Below, one piece after another: positions 1 through 6,567 of a DNA stretch of 8,849 bases. This DNA comes from Alphaproteobacteria bacterium (GTDB lineage: Bacteria > Pseudomonadota > Alphaproteobacteria > Micavibrionales > Micavibrionaceae): positions 1-8,849 of the forward strand of contig DAOWDF010000135.1 of assembly GCA_030639165.1 (NCBI GenBank). The letters are read 5' to 3'. The notes under the pieces were generated by a model that was not told the DNA's origin, ran no database searches, and saw nothing but the letters and a program-made list of their open reading frames with translations. Numbering within the stretch: the stretch's first letter is position 1; each line of letters starts with the position of its first letter. The translations under genes were made by a program, and so were the position numbers.

Positions 1-35
1 AAAATAATTATAGAGAATATTCAAGCAGAAAACCC

Positions 36-64
36 TTGCATTTACCATTATACAGGCGTATAAA
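36..64 (+). promoter_or_regulatory. Candidate sigma-70-type promoter upstream of rimP operon
   Basis: A TTGCAT hexamer (36-41) lies 17 bases before TATAAA (59-64). The -10 matches the consensus at 5 of 6 positions; the -35 keeps only the TTG. The spacing is ideal. Transcription would begin near position 71, giving a leader of about 107 nt that includes the terminator hairpin at 94-123. In such an AT-rich region chance matches are common, so this is a candidate only. Confidence 0.4.
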
Positions 65-93
65 AGCGCATAAATATCCGATCTTAAAAAGAC

Positions 94-123
94 GGTGGGC
101 TCATAAAGAGACCCGCCTTTTTT
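94..123 (+). terminator. Intrinsic terminator / possible attenuator in the rimP leader
   Basis: GGTGGG (94-99) pairs with CCCGCC (112-117), including one G-U pair. The stem continues as CTC (100-102) with GAG (108-110) around a bulged A111, and the loop is ATAAA. Six T residues follow (118-123). This is the form of a Rho-independent terminator and it sits 54 bases before the rimP start. It could end an upstream transcript lying outside the window, or act as an attenuator for the rimP-nusA-infB operon. An attenuator called the rimP leader is known upstream of this operon in gammaproteobacteria. I see no convincing competing antiterminator helix. Confidence 0.7.
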
Positions 124-140
124 ATTGGGTTCAACAAAAC

Positions 141-167
141 TATAATGAGGCGTTCGTAAGAACGAAC
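141..167 (+). promoter_or_regulatory. TATAAT box and slipping hairpin just before rimP
   Basis: A perfect TATAAT lies at 141-146, but at a 16-18-base distance there is only the T run of the terminator, so any -35 is poor. Just downstream, CGTTC (151-155) can pair with GAACG (160-164) around a GTAA loop of the GNRA type. Alternatively GTTCGT (152-157) can pair with ACGAAC (162-167) around AAGA. The two pairings exclude each other. The hairpin ends 10-13 bases before the rimP ATG, where no Shine-Dalgarno sequence is visible, so it could affect ribosome access. This function is inferred. Confidence 0.3.
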
Positions 168-177
168 AAGTAACAAC

Positions 178-681
178 ATGAGATACACTCCTTTAGAGGA
201 AAAAATTGCAAATATAGTGCAGCCAGTCATAGAAGATTTAGGCTTTGCTTTTCATCGCATCAAAATATCTGGTGAAGATGGCAATTCTCTTGTTCAAATA
301 ATGGCAGAAGATCTTGCCACTAAAAATTTAATTATTGATGACGCTGCAAAAATAAGCCGTGCAATCTCTGCTACTATGGACGTAGAAGACCCTATTAATG
401 GGGCATATAGACTAGAAGTTAGTTCCCCGGGAATTGACCGCATGCTTATAAAGGAAAAAGACTTTGAAGATTACAAAGGCTTCGAGGCAAAATTAGAGGC
501 TCTAACGCCCAATGAAAACGGACAAAAACGCTTTCGTGGCGTTATAAATGGTATAAAAGATAATAATATACTTGTAACGACGGACACAGGTGATATAGAA
601 ATCCCCTACACATCGTTGGCGCAAGCAAAACTTATTTTAACTGATGAACTGATAAAAAATACAGCGAATTTAGGAGATTAA
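178..681 (+). CDS. rimP: Ribosome maturation factor RimP
   Basis: RimP binds free 30S subunits and helps their cytoplasmic maturation. This 167-residue protein has the family's two-domain length. The N-terminal domain begins with LEEKIANIVQPVIEDLGF (residues 6-23) and contains the hallmark YRLEVSSPGIDR (77-88). The C-terminal SH3-like barrel ends with the conserved IPYTSLAQAKLIL (142-154). The ATG is placed where RimP proteins usually begin, a few residues before the first helix. No Shine-Dalgarno sequence precedes it (the upstream bases are AAGTAACAAC), although an AUGAGG lies about 28 bases upstream. It is the first gene of the operon and sits downstream of a terminator-like hairpin. Its own 3' end carries AGGAG (672-676), the ribosome-binding site of nusA, four bases before the nusA start. 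The identification is secure. Confidence 0.97.
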   Translation: MRYTPLEEKIANIVQPVIEDLGFAFHRIKISGEDGNSLVQIMAEDLATKNLIIDDAAKISRAISATMDVEDPINGAYRLEVSSPGIDRMLIKEKDFEDYKGFEAKLEALTPNENGQKRFRGVINGIKDNNILVTTDTGDIEIPYTSLAQAKLILTDELIKNTANLGD

Positions 682-685
682 ACAA

Positions 686-2251
686 ATGGAACTGTTACAA
701 GTAGCTGATATGGTCGCCCGCGAAAAGAATATCGACCGCAATATTATACTTGAGGCCATGGAAGAAGCCATTCAAAAGGCTGGACGCTCTAAATATGGAC
801 ATGAACAAGATATACGCGCAGAAATTGACCGCAAAAGTGGCATTATCGAGCTTAAACGCTACCGCGAAGTTATGGCCAATGACGAAGAAATTGAGAATGA
901 AATTGCTCAACTTAAACTTGATCAAGCACGCAGAATTAAAGCTGATGCAGAGCCAGGTGAGTTTCTTATAGACGACCTCCCTCCTCTAGATTTCGGACGT
1001 ATTGCCGCACAAACTGCCAAACAAGTTATAATGCAAAAAGTTCGCGAAGCCGAACGTGCACGTCAATATGAAGAATATAAAGACCGCGTTGGTGAAATCA
1101 TTAACGGCGTTGTTAAGCGCGTTGAGTACGGAAATGTTACAATTGATATTCAAGGTCGCGCCGAGGGTATAATTCGCCGCGATGAGACTATTCCTCGTGA
1201 GCCAATTAATGTAAATGACCGCGTACGCGCAATAATTTATGAAGTACGCGAAGAGCAACGTGGTCCGCAAATATTCCTATCACGTAGCCACCCTGAATTT
1301 ATGTCTAAATTATTCCAGCAAGAAGTACCTGAAATTTATGACGGTATAATTGAAATAAAAGGCGTAGCTCGTGATCCAGGCAGCCGCGCTAAAATTGCAG
1401 TACAATCACGTGATGGTTCTATTGACCCTGTTGGCGCATGTGTTGGTATGCGCGGTAGCCGCGTACAAGCTGTTGTAAATGAGCTTGGTGGTGAAAAAAT
1501 TGATATTATTCCATGGACTGAAGATCTAGGAACTTTTGTTGTTAGTGCACTACAACCTGCAGCAGTATCAAAAGTTGTCCTTGATGAAGAAAAAAATCAC
1601 ATGGATGTAGTGGTTGCAGAAGATCAGCTTAGCCTTGCAATCGGTCGTCGTGGTCAAAATGTACGTCTAGCTTCTATACTTACTGGTTGGGATATTGATA
1701 TCATGACTGACGAGCAAGAATCAGAGCGCCGCGCAGAAGAGTTTGAAACTCGCTCTGCACTATTCATAGAGGCGTTGGATGTTGATGAAGTTTTCGCACA
1801 ACTTCTTGTTGTTGAAGGCTTTACACTAGTTGAAGAAATTGCAGAAACTCCAATTGATGAGCTATGTGAGATAGAAGGCTTTGAAGAAGAAATTGCTACT
1901 GAACTACAACAACGTGCAAATAGCTGGCTTGACGCAAAATCAAACGAACTTAAGCTAAAACAAACAGAGCTGAAAATAGCTGATGACTTGATGTCTGCAG
2001 ATGGCCTGCGCGCCGATCAAATTCTAAAAATTGCAGAGGCTGGCGTTAAGACACTCGATGATTTGGCTGACCTTGCTGGCGATGAGCTTGTTGATATGCT
2101 TGGCGAAAACCAAATGAGCAATAAAGAAGCAAATGAAGTAATCATGAAGGCTCGTGAGCACTGGTTTACAGAGGAAGACGCTGCTGCAGCGGCTGCTACA
2201 GAAACTTCTGAAAATGAAGCTAAAGAAAAAAGCACTTCAGACGATGCATAG
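686..2251 (+). CDS. nusA: Transcription termination/antitermination protein NusA
   Basis: NusA binds RNA polymerase and nascent RNA, affecting pausing, intrinsic termination and antitermination. At 521 residues it is slightly longer than the E. coli protein (495). Domains in order: an N-terminal RNA-polymerase-binding domain (about 1-125); an S1 RNA-binding domain (about 134-200, from VGEIINGVVKRVEYGNVTIDI to IFLSRSHPEF); KH1 with GMRG (254-257); KH2 with GRRG (320-323) in AIGRRGQNVRLAS; and two C-terminal acidic helix-hairpin-helix repeats (about 363-413 and 438-493). The two repeats match the long form found in many proteobacteria. The tail (498-521) is a low-complexity alanine/glutamate/serine stretch. 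A good AGGAG lies 9 bases before the ATG, the best ribosome-binding site in the operon. Only 38 bp separate it from infB, leaving no room for ylxR, which often occupies this place. Confidence 0.98.
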   Translation: MELLQVADMVAREKNIDRNIILEAMEEAIQKAGRSKYGHEQDIRAEIDRKSGIIELKRYREVMANDEEIENEIAQLKLDQARRIKADAEPGEFLIDDLPPLDFGRIAAQTAKQVIMQKVREAERARQYEEYKDRVGEIINGVVKRVEYGNVTIDIQGRAEGIIRRDETIPREPINVNDRVRAIIYEVREEQRGPQIFLSRSHPEFMSKLFQQEVPEIYDGIIEIKGVARDPGSRAKIAVQSRDGSIDPVGACVGMRGSRVQAVVNELGGEKIDIIPWTEDLGTFVVSALQPAAVSKVVLDEEKNHMDVVVAEDQLSLAIGRRGQNVRLASILTGWDIDIMTDEQESERRAEEFETRSALFIEALDVDEVFAQLLVVEGFTLVEEIAETPIDELCEIEGFEEEIATELQQRANSWLDAKSNELKLKQTELKIADDLMSADGLRADQILKIAEAGVKTLDDLADLAGDELVDMLGENQMSNKEANEVIMKAREHWFTEEDAAAAAATETSENEAKEKSTSDDA

Positions 2252-2289
2252 CATCTTTAATAATGGAACGTAACTTTTAGGCGAGTATA

Positions 2290-4764
2290 ATGACCGAGAA
2301 TAAAATAACAGAAGAAAAAACAAAAAGCAGTGGCAAAACTCTAAGCCTCTCGGGAAAAACACTAAGCCTAAAATCTGGTGGAGCAACTGGAGGTTCTGGT
2401 TCTAGTCGTGTATCTGTAGTTGAAGTTCGCAGAAAAAGAGCTGCCACAGCACATAAAAACGGTGATGCCACTTTAGATAAAAGCCTAACCACCAACGAAA
2501 AAGACGCACGATCCCGCGCTCTTGAAGCTGCTATGGCTGGTGATAACAATAAAAAAGCATTACCAAAACGTCGCGTCGTTACATTAGAAGATAAAAAGAC
2601 TAAAGAGGCAGAAGAAGAAGAGGCAAGACAAGAACGTTTGGCTAAAGCAGAAGCAAAAAAAGAAATAGCCCCTGAAGAGGATGATGATAGCGCACCAGTA
2701 ACAAAAACTAGTGCACCGAAGCCCGCGGCAGAAAAAGACACTCCAAAGCGTAGTAAAACATTCAGCAATGAAGACAGTAAGCCTGCCGAAAGCTACCGTG
2801 ATAAACTCAAGAAATCCACACCTAAAACTCCACAACGCAATACTGGTGACCGCAGGGGTGGACGCATAACAATATCACAGGCAATTAATAACGATTACAA
2901 CCGTGATCGTGGCCCAAGTCTAGCTGCGCAAAAACGTATGCGCGAAAAAGCCCGCCTAGCTGCACAACCTTTCCAAGAGCCACAAGAAAAGCGGGTTCGT
3001 GAAATCGTACTTCCTGAAACAATAACGGTTCAGGAACTATCCAACCGTATGGCCGAATCAGGAAAAGATGTTATTAAGTCCCTGATGAAAATGGGCGTGA
3101 TGGCTACTGGCACTCAAGCTATTGATGCTGATACTGCTGAGCTAATCATTGAAGAATTTAACCATAAAGTTAAACGCGTAACTGATGCTGATGTTGAAAT
3201 TGGCCTTGATGATATCGAGGATAATGAAGAAGATCTAATTACTCGCCCGCCAGTTGTGACTATTATGGGTCATGTTGACCATGGTAAAACGTCATTGCTT
3301 GATGCGCTTCGCTCTACAGATGTGATTTCTGGAGAAGCTGGTGGTATTACACAACATATCGGCGCATATCAAGTTGAGCTATCAGGCGGTGAAAAGATAA
3401 CATTCCTTGATACACCTGGACATGCTGCGTTTACTGAAATGCGCGCACGTGGAGCGGATGTAACGGACATAGTTGTAATTGTAGTTGCTGCAAATGACTC
3501 AATCATGCCACAAACTATTGAAGCAATAAACCATGCAAAGGCAGCTGGCGTTCCAATCATCGTTGCTATCAATAAAATTGACCTACCAGACGCTAATGCG
3601 ACAAAAGTAAAACAAGACCTACTACAATATGAAGTCGTTATTGAGGATATGGGTGGAGATGTTCAATGCGTTGAAATATCAGCAAAAAAGAAAATGAATT
3701 TGGATAAACTTGAGGAAGCCATTCTTCTACAATCAGAAATTCTTGAATTAAAAGCAAACCCGAACAGAAAAGCTCAAGGATTTGTTGTTGAGACCAAGCT
3801 GGAAAAAGGCCGTGGCTCTGTTGCAACGGTGCTTATCCAAAAAGGTACGCTACGCATTGGGCATATTTTTGTTGCTGGAACTACATACGGTAAAGTCCGC
3901 GCAATTATTAATGATAAAGGCGACCATGTTAAAGAAGCTTTACCAGGTCAGCCAGTTGAAATACTTGGCGCAAATGCCACGCCTTCTGCTGGTGACATCT
4001 TTAATGTAACTGTAGACGAATCAAAAGCTCGTGAAATCGCTGAATATCGCGAACATAGTGAAAAAGAAATGGCCGCGGCAAAAGCTATCAAAGGTCGTAC
4101 AACTATGGAAGCTATACTTGCTCAACGCGAAGCAGGTGAAGTTACCAAGTTACCTATAATTATTCGCGCTGATGTTTTTGGTTCTATCGAAGCAATAATG
4201 GGCTCGCTTACTAAAATGGAAGAAGATAATGAAGGCATTGAAATTAATGTTCTTCACTCAGGGGTAGGAGGAATAACAGAATCTGATGTTATACTTGCCA
4301 ATGCTTCTGGCGCATTAATTATTGGATTTAATGTCCGTGCTAATGTAAATGCTCGTGAGTTAGCTATGCGCGAACAAGTTGATATACGCTACTACAACAT
4401 CATATATAATGTAATTGATGATGCAAAAGCTATGCTAACAGGCATGCTAGCTCCTACAATCCGCGAAGAATATATTGGCCAAGCAGTTGTTAAGCAGGTG
4501 TTTAACATTACTAAAGTTGGTAAAATTGCAGGTTGTGATGTATCAAAAGGAAGCGTTAAGCGTGGTTCTAAAGTTCGCCTACTACGCGATGATGTCGTTA
4601 TTCATGAGGGAATGCTTAAAACTCTGAAACGCTTTAAGGAAGAAGTTAAAGACGTTAAAGAGGGACAAGAATGCGGTATGGCATTTGAGAATTATGATGA
4701 TCTTAAAGAAAAAGATATCATTGAATGCTATGAAATAATTGAAGAAGAGCGCGTAGTTCAGTAA
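2290..4764 (+). CDS. infB: Translation initiation factor IF-2
   Basis: IF2 is the GTPase that brings fMet-tRNA to the 30S subunit and promotes 50S joining. The protein has 824 residues. The start (1-60) is of alphaproteobacterial type, with GKTLSL written twice in tandem and VVEVRRKRA. Next is a long, charged, low-complexity linker (about 60-235), then the IF2_N domain (about 243-300, from ETITVQELSNRM). The GTPase domain has G1 GHVDHGKT (327-334), GGITQHIGAY, G3 DTPGH (374-378), G4 NKID (428-431) and G5 SAK (464-466). A beta-barrel domain II starts near GFVVETKLEKGRGSV, domain III near residue 622 (PIIIRADVFGS), and the C-terminal fMet-tRNA-binding domain near 724 (IREEYIGQAVV). All GTP-binding motifs are intact. 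The ribosome-binding site is weak (AGGCGAG, 2279-2285). The stop is 9 bp before rbfA. Confidence 0.98.
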   Translation: MTENKITEEKTKSSGKTLSLSGKTLSLKSGGATGGSGSSRVSVVEVRRKRAATAHKNGDATLDKSLTTNEKDARSRALEAAMAGDNNKKALPKRRVVTLEDKKTKEAEEEEARQERLAKAEAKKEIAPEEDDDSAPVTKTSAPKPAAEKDTPKRSKTFSNEDSKPAESYRDKLKKSTPKTPQRNTGDRRGGRITISQAINNDYNRDRGPSLAAQKRMREKARLAAQPFQEPQEKRVREIVLPETITVQELSNRMAESGKDVIKSLMKMGVMATGTQAIDADTAELIIEEFNHKVKRVTDADVEIGLDDIEDNEEDLITRPPVVTIMGHVDHGKTSLLDALRSTDVISGEAGGITQHIGAYQVELSGGEKITFLDTPGHAAFTEMRARGADVTDIVVIVVAANDSIMPQTIEAINHAKAAGVPIIVAINKIDLPDANATKVKQDLLQYEVVIEDMGGDVQCVEISAKKKMNLDKLEEAILLQSEILELKANPNRKAQGFVVETKLEKGRGSVATVLIQKGTLRIGHIFVAGTTYGKVRAIINDKGDHVKEALPGQPVEILGANATPSAGDIFNVTVDESKAREIAEYREHSEKEMAAAKAIKGRTTMEAILAQREAGEVTKLPIIIRADVFGSIEAIMGSLTKMEEDNEGIEINVLHSGVGGITESDVILANASGALIIGFNVRANVNARELAMREQVDIRYYNIIYNVIDDAKAMLTGMLAPTIREEYIGQAVVKQVFNITKVGKIAGCDVSKGSVKRGSKVRLLRDDVVIHEGMLKTLKRFKEEVKDVKEGQECGMAFENYDDLKEKDIIECYEIIEEERVVQ
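2329..2370 (+). repeat. Tandem 21-bp in-frame repeat at the 5' end of infB
   Basis: Two adjacent seven-codon units (2329-2349 and 2350-2370) both encode SGKTLSL, IF2 residues 14-27. The DNA copies differ at several positions that are synonymous (for example AGT versus TCG for serine, GGC versus GGA for glycine). Identical peptide with diverged DNA suggests an old duplication kept at protein level rather than a recent slippage event. The motif is typical of the N-terminus of alphaproteobacterial IF2, usually in one copy as far as I recall. Confidence 0.7.
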
Positions 4765-4773
4765 ATTATACCC

Positions 4774-5169
4774 ATGAAAAAAAAGAACAATAACAATAGT
4801 AGTGAACCATCACAGCGCCAACTCCGCGTTGGCGAGCAACTTCGGCATATATTATCCGAAACATTGCATCGCGGGCATTTCACTAATGAACAACTGCTCA
4901 ATAAATCTAACACTATTATAATCTCTGAAGTGCGCGCATCCCCTGACTTAAGGCATGCACGCGCCTATGTCATGTCTATAAATGGTGAAGAAATGGATGA
5001 GCTTCTCCCTGCCCTAAACGAGCAGGCTCACGTATTTCAAAAAGAAATTGCAAAATCATCCAACCTTAAATTTACACCAAAAGTTAAGTTTGTAACAGAT
5101 ACATCTTTTGACGAAGCGCAGCATATTGAAAATCTACTACGCGATGTACGCAAAAGTGATGATGAATAA
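4774..5169 (+). CDS. rbfA: 30S ribosome-binding factor RbfA
   Basis: RbfA is a small KH-fold protein that binds the 30S subunit near the helix 1 region of 16S rRNA and aids late maturation, especially in the cold. At 131 residues it matches the family length (133 in E. coli). Recognisable parts are SQRQLRVGEQLRHILSETL (13-31), the core SEVRASPDLRHARAYVM (51-67) and LKFTPKVKFVTDTSFDEA (98-115), the alphaproteobacterial-type C-terminal signature. The N-terminus is an unusual MKKKNNNNSS run, and its ATG is followed by eight A residues (4777-4784). No Shine-Dalgarno sequence is visible (TTATACCC precedes the ATG). Initiation may therefore depend on coupling to infB, 9 bp upstream, and on the A-rich start region; this is inferred. 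The gene is followed by the largest gap in the operon. Confidence 0.96.
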   Translation: MKKKNNNNSSEPSQRQLRVGEQLRHILSETLHRGHFTNEQLLNKSNTIIISEVRASPDLRHARAYVMSINGEEMDELLPALNEQAHVFQKEIAKSSNLKFTPKVKFVTDTSFDEAQHIENLLRDVRKSDDE

Positions 5170-5213
5170 ATAAAAGGTAAAATCATTCATATCTTTATCT
5201 GGACAAGGAATGA

Positions 5214-5243
5214 GTGACGACGCGTATTTTTATACGTTAGAAT
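5214..5243 (+). promoter_or_regulatory. Candidate internal promoter before truB-rpsO
   Basis: GTGACG (5214-5219, 4 of 6 consensus positions) and TAGAAT (5238-5243, 5 of 6) are 18 bases apart in the 115-bp spacer between rbfA and truB. Transcription would start near 5250, about 35 bases before truB, allowing truB-rpsO to be expressed apart from the upstream genes. CGTAT (5223-5227) and ATACG (5232-5236) also form an inverted repeat within the promoter spacer. This is weak evidence, from base matches only. Confidence 0.3.
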
Positions 5244-5285
5244 ATGAATGACGATGCTCCAGATGAATATATGGATGATTTTTAA
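5244..5285 (+). other. Possible 13-codon upstream ORF overlapping the truB start
   Basis: An ATG at 5244 opens the short acidic reading frame MNDDAPDEYMDDF, whose TAA stop shares its last base with the truB ATG (TAATG). Such an overlap is often used for translational coupling, and truB has no clear Shine-Dalgarno sequence of its own. No good ribosome-binding site precedes the short ORF either. A similar opening, MSDDA, starts at 5210 in another frame and ends at 5251. I do not recognise either peptide, and they may be chance. Confidence 0.2.
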
Positions 5286-6229
5286 TGGCGCGTAAGAAAA
5301 AAGGCGACCCAATATCAGGCTGGATAAACCTAGACAAACCATACGGCATAACCTCTACCCAAGCTATCGGCAAGGTTAGGCGCGCACTAAACGCACAAAA
5401 AATAGGCCATGCTGGCACATTAGATCCACTAGCTACTGGCGTACTACCTATCGCGCTTGGCGAGGCTACAAAGACTATAAGCTTTGCCCAAGATGATATT
5501 AAAACCTACAGCTTCACAATCACATGGGGCGAGAGCCGTGATACTGATGATATGGAGGGCAAAATAATTGCTAACTCTGATCAGCGCCCTAATTTAGATG
5601 ACATAACCGCCCTGCTCTCTAAATATACAGGGAATATAGAGCAAACTCCGCCCATTTATTCCGCTATAAAAATTAACGGAGAGCGAGCATATGACATCGC
5701 CCGTGATGGCAATATACCTGAGCTAAAACCTCGACCAGTATTTATAGAATCTCTGAAATTATTAGACAGCCGTAAGGACGAAGCAGACTTCGAAATGATC
5801 TGCGGTAAGGGTACATATGTACGAGCTATCGCGCGGGATATGGGCGTAGATTTAGGCTGTTACGGCTATATATCCGCACTTAGGCGCGAAAAAGTAGGCT
5901 CATTCCTTGCTATAGATGCGATTTCACTGGACATTCTTTGCGATAAGGACTACATTTCCGCCCGAAGTGAGTATTTACTGCCTCTTGAAACTGTGCTGGA
6001 CGATATCCCGGCTCTTGAGTTAAAAGAGGATGAAACAGCAAATATTCGCAATGGACAGGCACTTAGCTTTATTTCTAGACCAAATTTTGAACGACTTACC
6101 AAAGTAGGGCTTGGAAAAAAGGAAAGTATTTTATCTCTTGCCACTCATGACGGTACGCCAGTCGCGCTGATTGAGCAGGAAAGAGCAGAAATAAAACCTG
6201 TTCGAGTATTTAACATTTTAAACAAATAA
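5285..6229 (+). CDS. truB: tRNA pseudouridine(55) synthase TruB
   Basis: TruB converts U55 in the T-arm of nearly all tRNAs to pseudouridine and also acts as a tRNA-folding chaperone. The 314 residues match the bacterial length. The catalytic aspartate is D47 in GHAGTLDPLATGVL (41-54). Other active-site elements are Y75 in KTY and the KGTYVR block (175-180), with its conserved tyrosine and arginine. The C-terminal part (about 230-314) is the smaller, less conserved end domain. The ATG is supported by the opening MARKKKGDPISGWINLDKP, which matches the usual alphaproteobacterial TruB start. There is no convincing Shine-Dalgarno sequence; the ATG overlaps the stop of a tiny upstream ORF. The stop lies 10 bp before the favoured rpsO start, and TAAGGA at the stop serves as the rpsO ribosome-binding site. 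Confidence 0.97.
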   Translation: MARKKKGDPISGWINLDKPYGITSTQAIGKVRRALNAQKIGHAGTLDPLATGVLPIALGEATKTISFAQDDIKTYSFTITWGESRDTDDMEGKIIANSDQRPNLDDITALLSKYTGNIEQTPPIYSAIKINGERAYDIARDGNIPELKPRPVFIESLKLLDSRKDEADFEMICGKGTYVRAIARDMGVDLGCYGYISALRREKVGSFLAIDAISLDILCDKDYISARSEYLLPLETVLDDIPALELKEDETANIRNGQALSFISRPNFERLTKVGLGKKESILSLATHDGTPVALIEQERAEIKPVRVFNILNK

Positions 6230-6239
6230 GGAAAAAATG

Positions 6240-6509
6240 ATGTCGATGGAAACAGCTCAAAAAGCAGTAATTATAAAAGAATATGCAACTAAGAAAGATG
6301 ATACAGGATCTCCACAGGTTCAAATCGCTATATTAACAGCGCGTATCACAGAACTTTCAGAGCATATGCAAGCACATAAAAAAGACTTCCACAGCCGCCG
6401 CGGGCTTTTAGCTATGGTTGCAAAACGTCGTAAATTGCTTGACTACCTAAAATCAAATGATGAGAAAGCTTATAAAGACCTTATCAAATCACTAGGTATC
6501 CGTCGTTAA
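6240..6509 (+). CDS. rpsO: 30S ribosomal protein S15
   Basis: S15 binds 16S rRNA early, at the three-way junction of helices 20-22, and organises the 30S platform. Starting here gives 89 residues, the usual length. Seen from this start, TGSPQVQIAILTARI, HKKDFHSRRGLL, KRRKLLDYLK and the ending LIKSLGIRR are all family signatures. Two adjacent ATGs are possible (6237 and 6240). I favour the second because AAGGA (6228-6232) is then 7 bases away rather than 4, and because MS at the start and 89 residues are typical. The gene is followed within 30 bp by a strong terminator. In many proteobacteria rpsO is followed by pnp, encoding polynucleotide phosphorylase; here it is not. No separate rpsO leader fits in the short gap after truB. 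Confidence 0.96.
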   Translation: MSMETAQKAVIIKEYATKKDDTGSPQVQIAILTARITELSEHMQAHKKDFHSRRGLLAMVAKRRKLLDYLKSNDEKAYKDLIKSLGIRR

Positions 6510-6535
6510 AACGGCCTAATAAATATAAGTATCTT

Positions 6536-6563
6536 AAACCACCTCAATGTAGGTGGTTTTTTT
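6536..6563 (+). terminator. Rho-independent terminator after rpsO
   Basis: AAACCACCT (6536-6544) pairs perfectly over 9 bp with AGGTGGTTT (6551-6559) around a CAATGT loop. T residues run from 6557 to 6563, partly within the stem. This ends the rimP-rpsO transcript. On the minus strand the same hairpin lies just after the stop of the EAL gene (6568) and has T residues in its stem but only a poor T tail, so it may also help terminate that convergent transcript. Confidence 0.9.
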
Positions 6564-6567
6564 ATAC

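Noticed and set aside
144..158. Four-codon ORF (ATG AGG CGT TCG TAA) before rimP, as a leader peptide
   Set aside because: Too short to judge, with no ribosome-binding site; its overlap with the hairpin at 151-167 is likely chance.
2263..2280. Five-codon ORF (M-E-R-N-F) in the nusA-infB gap
   Set aside because: No Shine-Dalgarno sequence and no overlap with infB; very short frames like this are expected by chance.
2277..2768. Minus-strand 163-codon open frame opposite infB
   Set aside because: It mirrors the lysine/glutamate-rich linker of infB, and its serine/leucine/phenylalanine-rich product is typical of an antisense shadow.
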